NCBI GenBank assembly: GCA_045592225.1
Contig: JAZNUH010000024.1
Span: 1-14,769 of the forward strand
DNA: 14,769 nucleotides
Direction of reading: 5' to 3'
Origin: JAZNUH01 sp045592225
GTDB taxonomy: Bacteria; Bacillota; Clostridia; UMGS1883; UMGS1540
Below, piece by piece: positions 1 through 6,100 of the stretch. The position numbers and the translations under genes were made by a program. The notes under the pieces were generated by a model, which was not told the origin of the DNA, did no database searches, and saw only the letters and a program-made list of their open reading frames with translations. Position 1 is the stretch's first letter. Every line of letters starts with the position of its first letter.

Positions 1-189
1 TATTTTCTGCGTTTTTGCCTCTCGCAACCTAAAATCCGCACTTTGAAAATTCCTTGACCTTGAATGGATGGAATTTTGTGTGAATTTTGGTGCGAATGAT
101 GATGAAAGGCTGTCGCCTAACAAGGACGACAAATTAAAAGAATTAAAATTTAACAAGTTTAAGGCGTATCGAGTTCGACATTCCGACGG

Positions 190-741
190 TCATCTTGCAT
201 CTTCTGCGGCATATACTGCACGAGCCCCTCCGATAAACTTCGGGCGTGTTCTTGCAAATGTGACGTGGGCTTCGCCAATTTGGGAAATCGGGAGGCGCAC
301 AGGTACGGCTACATGCTTTAAATGCATGCCGATAAACGTATCTCCGATATCCATACCGGCATGTGCCTTTACAAATTCAACACAAACGGGATCCTGCATT
401 TTTTGATATGCAGCCGTCGCGGCACTGCCGCCTGCTTTCGGCTGCGGAATCACGGAAACAATTTCAAACCCGTATTTTTCCGCCGCTTCCCGTTCGATAA
501 CGACAGCGCGGTTTAAATGCTCACAAGCCCCCACCGCGAGAAAAATACCTTTCGGCTGTAATACGGATGAAATACCGTCTATAATCGCTTCACCGAGTGC
601 ATATACCGAGCCTTTCCCGATTTTTTCGCCTGCAACTTCGCTGGTACTGCAGCCTAATATGATAATCTGACCGGGCTTTACGCCTGCGGCTTCGACCAAA
701 GCTTCCATCGCCTTGGCCGCGTTATTTTTGATTTCTTCCAT
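190..741 (-). CDS. ywlG: UPF0340 / TIGR01440 family protein (YwlG-like)
   Basis: A 183-residue cytosolic protein of the UPF0340 (DUF436) family. Its biochemical role is not established. The family signature is visible near the N-terminus (GCSTSEVAGEKIGKGS), followed by the conserved CEHLNRAVVIE stretch and an Ala/Gly-rich C-terminal half with no signal peptide or membrane segment. The frame stays open up to 807, but I place the start at the ATG at 741: an AGGGAG ribosome site sits 9 bases before it, a consensus promoter lies just upstream, and the length then matches the usual ~180 residues. It is monocistronic here, with a CpG-rich coding style unlike most of the rest of the window. Family assignment is firm; function is unknown. 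Confidence 0.9.
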   Translation of the reverse strand: MEEIKNNAAKAMEALVEAAGVKPGQIIILGCSTSEVAGEKIGKGSVYALGEAIIDGISSVLQPKGIFLAVGACEHLNRAVVIEREAAEKYGFEIVSVIPQPKAGGSAATAAYQKMQDPVCVEFVKAHAGMDIGDTFIGMHLKHVAVPVRLPISQIGEAHVTFARTRPKFIGGARAVYAAEDAR

Positions 742-765
742 GCTGTTCACTCCCTGTATGCTTTT

Positions 766-794
766 ATTATACGCATTTTTCCGCTTTTTGTCAA
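766..794 (-). promoter_or_regulatory. Sigma-A promoter of the ywlG-like gene
   Basis: On the minus strand a perfect TTGACA (794-789) and TATAAT (771-766) are separated by 17 bases, with an upstream TG giving an extended -10. Transcription would begin near 759, about 18 bases before the ATG at 741. Confidence 0.85.
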
Positions 795-843
795 TACGAG
801 AGGCCAAAAATAAAAAAAATTCTCTTTTCTTGAAACGGAAGGA

Positions 844-872
844 TTGACAAAATTGGAGTTTTGGTTTATAAT
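844..872 (+). promoter_or_regulatory. Consensus promoter for the hairpin/tRNA unit
   Basis: TTGACA at 844-849 and TATAAT at 867-872 with exactly 17 bases between, so a full-consensus sigma-A promoter. It diverges from the ywlG promoter. No convincing protein gene follows. The next strong terminator on this strand is at 1259-1307, beyond tRNA-Arg, so the predicted primary transcript is about 430 nt. Confidence 0.85.
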
Positions 873-882
873 GGATGCGTAT

Positions 883-991
883 GAAATTTATTTGATATAA
901 ATTTCCAAGCGCTAACGCGCTTTAGTGCTCTTGCGAGCACCGCACCCATTGACGGCGGCGTAAAAATGTCCTTGCAAGCAAGCATTTTTAC
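883..991 (+). other. Cluster of four perfect hairpins in a transcribed leader
   Basis: Four consecutive inverted repeats begin right after the predicted start site. They are GAAATTTAT/ATAAATTTC (883-905, 5-nt loop); AAGCGC/GCGCTT (907-922, loop TAAC); GTGCTC/GAGCAC (925-940, loop TTGC); and GTAAAAATG/CATTTTTAC (960-991), the last with an inner CTTGC/GCAAG stem. None is followed by a T tract, so they are not ordinary terminators. They could be a structured small RNA, processing signals for the downstream tRNA, or a REP-like palindromic repeat. I do not recognise a known RNA family. Confidence 0.6.
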
Positions 992-1070
992 TTCTGGTGA
1001 AATTGGTTGACGTACAATATTTGATGAAAGTTCCTAAGTGCAGGACGGCCGACCGAGTAAATGAAGTTTT
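988..1070 (+). pseudogene. Possible tRNA-Leu relic
   Basis: The stretch 995-1011 (TGGTGAAATTGGTTGAC) is almost identical to the D-arm typical of bacterial tRNA-Leu. Seven bases before it (988-994) can pair over five positions with GAAGT at 1063-1067, giving a tRNA-Leu-like total length of about 83. The anticodon stem and T-arm do not form, so this is at best a decayed gene. A competing reading is a short open frame: GTG at 997, stop at 1096-1098, no clear ribosome site. Confidence 0.25.
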
Positions 1071-1088
1071 CGTTACAATTCAAAACAC

Positions 1089-1158
1089 GCTCTCTTAGTT
1101 AAGTGGATATAACAAGCCCCTCCTAAGTGGTAAACGATTCGTTTCCACTTAGAGGGTA
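1089..1158 (+). pseudogene. Diverged tRNA-Arg(CCU)-like copy
   Basis: Bases 1096-1127 match the D-arm to anticodon loop of the intact tRNA-Arg downstream (1190-1221) at 31 of 32 positions, including the CTCCTAA loop. The acceptor arms differ in sequence from the intact gene but still pair fully (GCTCTCT 1089-1095 with AGAGGGT 1151-1157, two G-U pairs). The anticodon stem has two mismatches, no T-arm forms, and there is no CCA. Instead the 3' half can fold into a separate hairpin: 1123-1130 with 1145-1152, and 1132-1136 with 1140-1144. It is either a dead duplicate or an RNA with another use. Confidence 0.55.
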
Positions 1159-1182
1159 TAATAAAATTGAATTAGCAAACCC

Positions 1183-1257
1183 GCCCCCATAGTTAAGTGG
1201 ATATAACATGCCCCTCCTAAGGGCAAATCGTGCGTTCGACTCGCGCTGGGGGTGCCA
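1183..1257 (+). tRNA. tRNA-Arg (anticodon CCU)
   Basis: A complete cloverleaf of 75 nt with encoded CCA. The acceptor is GCCCCCA/TGGGGGT with a G-U at the first pair. The D-stem is GTTA/TAAC. The anticodon stem TGCCC/GGGCA encloses the loop CTCCTAA (anticodon CCT, reads AGG). The T-stem is GTGCG/CGCGC with loop TTCGACT, and the discriminator is G. A strong terminator follows immediately. Expression could come from the promoter at 844-872 or from a TATAAT at 1157-1162, which has no good -35. Its 3' end is the probable target of the neighbouring integrase. Confidence 0.93.
1230..1257 (+). other. Putative integration core in the tRNA-Arg 3' end
   Basis: The tRNA T-arm and acceptor lie about 170 bases from the 3' end of a tyrosine recombinase gene, the usual layout for an element integrated into a tRNA 3' end. 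I found no second copy of this segment in the window, so the partner site would lie outside or be lost. This is inference from position only. Confidence 0.3.
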
Positions 1258-1258
1258 T

Positions 1259-1307
1259 AAATACCGCATAAATGCTGACTTTCAGCGTTTTGCGGTATTT
1301 TTATTTT
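1259..1307 (+). terminator. Rho-independent terminator after tRNA-Arg
   Basis: AAATACCGC (1259-1267) pairs with GCGGTATTT (1292-1300), and an inner stem AAATGCTGA/TCAGCGTTT extends it. The T-rich tail is 1301-1307. It closes the hairpin/tRNA transcription unit. Confidence 0.9.
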
Positions 1308-1428
1308 GCCCTTGTGATATGCCGGAGAATTGTATGTTTTACTGTTTGCAACCTTGCTAAATGGAAACGAACTCTAACGCTCATTTTTGCTAATGAATTT
1401 TGCTGTTTGCTAATTTGAAATTAGCGAA

Positions 1429-2337
1429 CTATTTTTTAGCTGTTCCAATTAGTCCGGCTAAAGTGGCTGCAAGTTCGGGATTAGCTTGCAGTTGTTCAAT
1501 GAGTGCTGCAATATCAATGGTTGTTTCTGCCTTTTCTTGCGGAGGTTTTACATCACGCAAATCGGGGTTTGCATAAAATGCACTCTCAAATTTTTGTGCG
1601 TTTACCTTTCTATCCTCATCCAAAATATGAGCATATACATCTGTTATCATATTTATTTGAGAATGTCCGGTATCGCCCTGTGTCGCTTTCAAATCGCCGT
1701 GATTGAGTTTTAATTTGTAGGTTGTACTTGAATGCCGGAGAGAATGAAAAACGACGTTAGGCAGTCCTGCTTCTTCCTTCAGCTTTATAAACTCTTTCTC
1801 GATCACACGGTTTTCGCAAGGTCTGCCGTTAGGCAAAGCAATTACTAAGCTGAAATCCTCATATGCATCACCAAGAAAGGATTTTATTTCTTCTTGTGAT
1901 TTTTTCCACTCTTTCATAATATAAGCAACAGTCTTTGGAAGCCATACTTTTCTTTCGCTTGATTTTGTTTTAGGCCTCTTCAGAATCAGCCTTGTGCTTG
2001 TGTTGCTCATAAGTGGTTTGAATATATGGATAATATCTTTTTCGCCGAGCATTTCAATGGCTCGTTTTGATGCCCTTGTCAATTCCTTATCGACGTAGAT
2101 ATAAGCATCATCCCTTGCAATGTCATCATCAGAGATATGAACATTATTCCAAGTCAATCCTAAAATTTCTCCTATGCGAAGTGAACAGGCAAAAGCTAAG
2201 TTCATCGCAATATAGAGTTTTGTATCCGTGCAGGAGATTAATGCTGTTCTGATATTATCCGTTGTCCATATATCTCTTTTCTTATATTCCACTTTAGGTA
2301 CGCATAAGGATAAAAAGTATTTCAAGTCGTCTTTCAA
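1429..2337 (-). CDS. Tyrosine recombinase/integrase, N-terminally truncated
   Basis: The catalytic domain of a phage/ICE-type integrase (302 residues), which cuts and rejoins DNA at att sites through a 3'-phosphotyrosine. All active-site positions are visible: R54 (SLRIGEILGLTW), K123/K125 in the beta-hairpin, H198 and R201 (HSLRH), H225 (GHS) and the nucleophile Y235 (VYAHI). Related integrases are about 380-400 residues, with an arm-binding and a SAM-like core-binding domain ahead of this point. Here the frame is closed by TGA at 2344-2346, and the TTG taken as start has no good ribosome site. The protein begins near the end of the core-binding domain. The gene is probably a 5'-truncated or frameshifted relic, so activity is doubtful. 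Its 3' end faces tRNA-Arg. Confidence 0.75.
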   Translation of the reverse strand: MKDDLKYFLSLCVPKVEYKKRDIWTTDNIRTALISCTDTKLYIAMNLAFACSLRIGEILGLTWNNVHISDDDIARDDAYIYVDKELTRASKRAIEMLGEKDIIHIFKPLMSNTSTRLILKRPKTKSSERKVWLPKTVAYIMKEWKKSQEEIKSFLGDAYEDFSLVIALPNGRPCENRVIEKEFIKLKEEAGLPNVVFHSLRHSSTTYKLKLNHGDLKATQGDTGHSQINMITDVYAHILDEDRKVNAQKFESAFYANPDLRDVKPPQEKAETTIDIAALIEQLQANPELAATLAGLIGTAKK

Positions 2338-2465
2338 AGGAAGTCAACTGCTTATCCAAGTCGATTGCACCCCCTTTCGATTATTATTGTAAAGGGTGTT
2401 GCGGACAGTTTTTTCCTAAATAAAAATTTTTTTCAAAAAAAAGTTTTCGACATATTACGACCTCC
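2338..2465 (-). other. Broken leader of int with orphan ribosome sites
   Basis: Two translation starts lead nowhere. GGAGG (2465-2461) precedes ATG at 2453, which codes only six residues (MSKTFF) before a stop created at an eight-T run. Loss of one T would extend it to about 22 codons. Nearer int, GGGGGTG precedes a TTG that reads about 20 codons in another frame (MDKQLTSFERR...) and overlaps the int start. A deletion or frameshifts that removed the integrase N-terminus would explain this. Confidence 0.3.
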
Positions 2466-2523
2466 GAATTTTCAAATTAAAATTTTTTGAAAGTTCGGTT
2501 GGTCGGTGGTGCTCTGCAATGAT

Positions 2524-2577
2524 AAAAAACGCACAGACAAAATACCGCCTTATTAAAGGCTGATACTCGGCTGTGCG
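2524..2577 (-). terminator. Long-stem terminator (minus strand)
   Basis: Read on the minus strand, CGCACAG (2577-2571) pairs with CTGTGCG (2536-2530). Inside is a second stem (GAGTATC and GCCTT against AAGGC and GGTATTTT, one bulged A), and a TTTTTT tail follows at 2529-2524. It would stop transcription coming from 2600-2850 before it reaches int. Confidence 0.75.
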
Positions 2578-2720
2578 GTAAGAGCGATTATGACCTCCGC
2601 CTGAATCATCAGACTTGCCGCCGAATTTATGACATACCCGGTGATGATGTGTGCGGTTTCTTCGTTTCGCAAAATGGAAAATTGGTATTGGGCATTCGTA
2701 ATAAGATAACATTTAATCAC
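2553..2720 (-). CDS. Hypothetical short protein in degraded element region
   Basis: I do not recognise this product. The frame reads like real protein (..NAQYQFSILRNEETAHIITGY..), is about 55 residues from a GTG at 2720, ends in TAATAA, and stops inside the terminator hairpin. The start is uncertain: AGGAG lies almost on the GTG. The same AGGAG is better spaced (9 bases) for an ATG at 2712 in another frame, which runs 85 codons to 2455 and ends on the ribosome site of the next short start, but its His/Arg-rich content looks less natural. Only one of the two can be the main product, and both may be dead. Confidence 0.25.
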   Translation of the reverse strand: MIKCYLITNAQYQFSILRNEETAHIITGYVINSAASLMIQAEVIIALTAQPSISL

Positions 2721-2733
2721 GCTCCTAACGCAA

Positions 2734-2788
2734 GGCAATTCCGCCCTGCACAGAGCGAAAAAACCTATATGCGCATAGCGGAATTGCC
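2734..2788. repeat. 11-bp inverted repeat
   Basis: GGCAATTCCGC (2734-2744) and GCGGAATTGCC (2778-2788) are perfectly complementary around a 33-base loop that holds a T6 run on the minus strand. The repeat overlaps the end of the 27-codon frame and precedes the next ribosome site, so it could be an attenuator or a small palindromic insertion. Confidence 0.45.
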
Positions 2789-2848
2789 ACGCCAAATATT
2801 TTTATTATTCTGTTGTTGGTTTTGCTGTTGTGTGCTTTCTTCGTTCAA
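2765..2848 (-). CDS. Short Gln/Asn-rich peptide (27 aa), possible relic
   Basis: A TTG-started frame of 27 codons with a good AAGGAG site (2863-2858) 9 bases upstream. It opens MNEESTQQQNQQQNN and ends ..NSAMRI, with its last codons inside the 11-bp inverted repeat. It has no recognisable domain. The good ribosome site but very short length suggest the 5' remnant of a gene whose body was lost, or a leader peptide for the hairpin behind it. Confidence 0.35.
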   Translation of the reverse strand: MNEESTQQQNQQQNNKNIWRGNSAMRI

Positions 2849-2925
2849 ATTTCTCAACTCCTTACATTTATTACTAATTATGACAGTATTAGAAAAATAC
2901 ACTTAAATATCGGCAAATTTCGCAC

Positions 2926-2969
2926 GAAAAAACCGCTTGACCTTAGATTACTCTAAAATCAAGCGGTTT
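2926..2969 (-). terminator. Terminator downstream of the giant gene region
   Basis: AAACCGCTTGA (2930-2940) and TCAAGCGGTTT (2959-2969) form an 11-bp stem with an inner TTAGA/TCTAA stem. On the minus strand it runs into TTTTTT (2932-2927). It is the best end for transcripts coming from the giant surface-protein gene. The stretch 2338-3147 otherwise contains only the short frames and hairpins listed here. Confidence 0.85.
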
Positions 2970-3022
2970 CGGCGGTGTGCATATTCTGTTGGCTTATGTC
3001 TATTCAATTTTCGCCATAGCAT
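2948..3022 (-). CDS. Possible 24-aa peptide before the terminator
   Basis: AAAGGAG (minus strand, about 3038-3032) is followed by two overlapping starts. One is ATG at 3029 (nine codons, MKYAMAKIE). The other is ATG at 3022 (24 codons, MLWRKLNRHK...), whose end lies inside the terminator stem. The ribosome site is strong, but neither product resembles anything I know. This may be the truncated beginning of a lost gene. Confidence 0.25.
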   Translation of the reverse strand: MLWRKLNRHKPTEYAHRRNRLILE

Positions 3023-3074
3023 ATTTCATCTGCTCCTTTCGTCAAATATCCTTATATTTCTACATAGCATAACG

Positions 3075-3107
3075 CAAGCCCCGTCTGAATTGCTCAAACG
3101 GGGCTTG
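3075..3107. terminator. GC-rich hairpin, probable terminator or processing stem
   Basis: CAAGCCCCGT (3075-3084) pairs perfectly with ACGGGGCTTG (3098-3107), with a 13-base loop. The T-rich tail is on the plus strand (GTTTCTGCTCTTT); the minus strand, where the giant gene is read, lacks one. It may protect the 3' end of the giant mRNA or stop plus-strand transcription. Confidence 0.5.
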
Positions 3108-3121
3108 TTTCTGCTCTTTGT

Positions 3122-3136
3122 CAAGCGTTCCGCTTG
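3122..3136. other. Small perfect hairpin just after the giant gene stop
   Basis: CAAGCG-TTC-CGCTTG lies 11 bases downstream of the stop codon (minus-strand sense) and is the first of three hairpins in a row (3122-3136, 3075-3107, 2930-2969). No T tract follows, so it is more likely an mRNA 3' structure than a terminator. Confidence 0.4.
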
Positions 3137-3147
3137 GCTTGTGTCAT

Positions 3148-6100
3148 TTACTTATTAGCTTCTAAAAATCTGTGAAGAATAGCTGCGATTTCTGCTCTTG
3201 TAGCATTGTCAAGCGGATTGAGTGTTGTTGCTGTTTTACCTTTCATCAAACCACTGTCGCAAGCCCACTGCATAGGAGCTATTGCATATTCGGAAATGCT
3301 GTCAAAATCGTCATAAGAGAGAATGTTTGTGTTTTCTCCTACGCTGACATCATATCCCTTGTACTGTGCGTATCTGTGCATAATAGTCGCAATTTGTTCA
3401 CGGGTAATATTGTCATCAGGTGCAAACCCTGTTTCAGATACACCGTTTACAATACCAACTTGTTTTGCCCAAGATACAGCGTTAGCATAGTACGCTCCCA
3501 TATCAACATCAGCAAAAGGTATGCTTCTGTTTGTAGCAGGTTCTCCCTCTACACGATAAAGAACTGTAACAAGCATTGCTCTTGTGAGTTTATCGTTAGG
3601 TGCAAATGTTGTTTCGGTTACGCCCTTGAAGATACCGTTTTCGATTGCATAGTCTGTATCAAGGTGATACCAAGCTGCTGTGTCAAGGTCAGCAAACGCT
3701 TCTGACGGACAGTTATGTGTATCTGTATCTTCAGGCTCTTTTTCGATTTCAGTCCACTTTGCATAAAGGGTAAATCTTTTTGTAACCTTTGTATCAAAAT
3801 CGTAAGCGGTTGTAAGTTCCTTATCTGTGTACCAACCGTCAAATGTGTAACCGTCTTTTACGGGGTTTTCAGGTTTCTGAGCAACCTTGCCGGATGTAAG
3901 TTTTACACTTTCTACATCACTTCCGCCGTTTGATTCATATTTAACTGTGTAGGTTGGCGTAGCTGAACCGTCACCACCGCCACTGGAGCGTCTGTAAACC
4001 GTAACTACAGATGTAATTGTTCCTGTTCCCATATAGTTTTCATTTCCGTCACCGCTAAAACCATCGTAATTGATTGTCATCTGATAAGTACCGGCATTCT
4101 TCGTAACATCGCCCAAGGCAACATCTTCATTGTTTTGGTTTTTACCTGTAATCGTTACATTTGCAAGAGAAAGCATTTCTGAACCGTATTGTCCGCTGAT
4201 TTTATAAAGTTCATTCTCTGTAAGAGTTGCATTCACAGATTTACGCACATTGTTTGCAACAACTGATAATGTTGCAGGAGTGATGGTAAGCGTGCCGTTC
4301 TGCGTTGTAATTTCGTAGTTATCTGTTACATCTTTACCCTCGGAATCTACAACCGTAATTGCATCGATTATATTATCCTGACTGCCCACATTAGTAATGG
4401 TACTAACATCGGTCATTACGCCACTCATAGTATGCTCCGATACAAGTGCCGAACCGTCGGCAAGTAGTACTGTATTGGTTGTAAGTGCAGTAGCATCGTA
4501 AACCTTGCTTGCATCCTCAGCTTTGATTGTAACAGGTTTTTTTGTAATTGTTACTGTTGCTTTGTTTGTAAGGAAATGAACCGAAATATCGCTGTCAACA
4601 AGAACAGTTTCTATGTAGCAGTAATACTCACCATTTTGTGCTACATCTTTGACTTTATATTCGTTATAACTGTCAGAATCTACTGCTATCGCTGTGTTTG
4701 TATCCGCGGGAATGAAATACCACTGATATTTTTCCACAGGTACTTTCAAAGCATCTGTCAGACTGAAGTCTATGAGGTGGTATGCACCGTCATATTCACC
4801 GGTATATCCGTTTGCAACTACATCTGCAATTGTATATGCAGCATAGTATTTCTTGTTGCCGTAATCGGTTGAAGTAATTTCAGTTACTTTAACCCCTTGC
4901 ATAAGTTCATCTTCGTACCAGCCTGCAAAATCAAAACCGGTAAAAGTAACATCGTCAGGAAGTATTGCGCCTGTGCCATAGGTATATTCCGAAATTCCCA
5001 CTCCGTTTATTGTTCCGCCATTGGTTACAAACTCAACAGTAAACTGTTTTGCTTCCCATACAGCATAAAGTATAAGGTCGCTATTGTCTGAATAGGTTTC
5101 TGCCGGATCATAATCCACACTGTCATCTGCCGCAACTGACCATCCAAGGAATTTGTAGCCGTGTCTTTCAGGTGTTAAGTCGGAAATTACACAGTCTTCA
5201 TCGTGAGTTTTAATAAATCCTTCCGGCATATTTCCAACATATTCTGATGTATTAGCCTTATAGGTCACAGCATATGTGTTTGTGCCTATGCCCTTAACGG
5301 TAATTACCGTTGTTTCTTTTACATTGGGAATGCGGAACGAAACAGTACTTCCGTTTTCGCCGGTGGCTTCAAGAAGAATACCGTTTGCATAAACTCTCAT
5401 ATCATCAGCGTTGTGTGCCTCATCTACAATAACGTCAAATGTAAATTCGTTATCATATGTAACCGGATTTTCCGATGAGGTCTGAACTGCCGTATAACCA
5501 ACTGTATTCTGCGGTAGTGTAACCTGATAAGTAATCGGTGTAAACTTTGCTATGAGATCTATATCAACATCAATTTCCGTATTGAAATCCCATTCTACAC
5601 TGTTATATGTCCAACAATCAAATTCATAACCGGCTTTAACAGGTGTTTTTGGTGCAGTTGCTTTATTCTGATATACTACCTGCTCTGTATGGACCGTTTC
5701 ACCGTCTGCAATAAATGTTACGGTATAGATGTCGGGTTTAACATCGGTAACCGTTACTGTTGTATCAACCTTTACATTTTCAACGGTGTATGTATATACA
5801 TTGCCGCTGATTGAAGGCAGGATAAGTGCGCCGTTTGCGTAAACTTTCATACTTTCAGCGTTGTAGTGTTCAAGAATGGTTATTGTAAATGTAACATCAT
5901 CGCCATAGTTCACACTTACATTACCTGATGTAGAAACATCATATCCCGTACCATCATCAGGAAGTACAACCACGAAACCGTCTGTTGTCCGGGTTGCTAT
6001 CAGGGTGAGATTCTGAGTAATTTCGCTGTCAAAGTTCCATGCAGCACCGCCATTTACCCATTCTTTGAATGTTTCACCCTGTTTTACGGGGCTCGTCGGT

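Larger units (their letters stand above)
1171..1429. repeat. ATTAGCAAAC-like repeats flanking tRNA-Arg and int end
   Basis: Exact ATTAGCAAAC at 1171-1180 (plus) and 1405-1414 (minus). Near copies are at 1420-1429 (ATTAGCGAAC, plus), 1386-1394 (TTTGCTAAT, minus) and 1354-1362 (TTGCTAAAT, minus). Four lie in the AT-rich gap between the tRNA terminator and int, and one lies just before the tRNA. Such clusters fit arm-type binding sites of a tyrosine recombinase. The copies at 1405-1429 also form a palindrome. The rest of 1308-1428 shows no gene. Confidence 0.4.

Noticed and set aside
68..406. Plus-strand open frame of 112 codons
   Set aside because: Two thirds of it runs antisense to the well-supported ywlG-like gene, it has no ribosome site, and the product resembles nothing. 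The remaining 1-189 stretch shows only a weak hairpin at 111-131.
883..991. CRISPR-like palindromic repeat array
   Set aside because: The four hairpins have unrelated sequences and no regular spacers, so they are not CRISPR repeats.
1157..1162. TATAAT as a dedicated tRNA-Arg promoter
   Set aside because: The hexamer is perfect, but no -35 lies at 16-18 bases and it overlaps the acceptor end of the tRNA-like copy. It was kept only as a remark.
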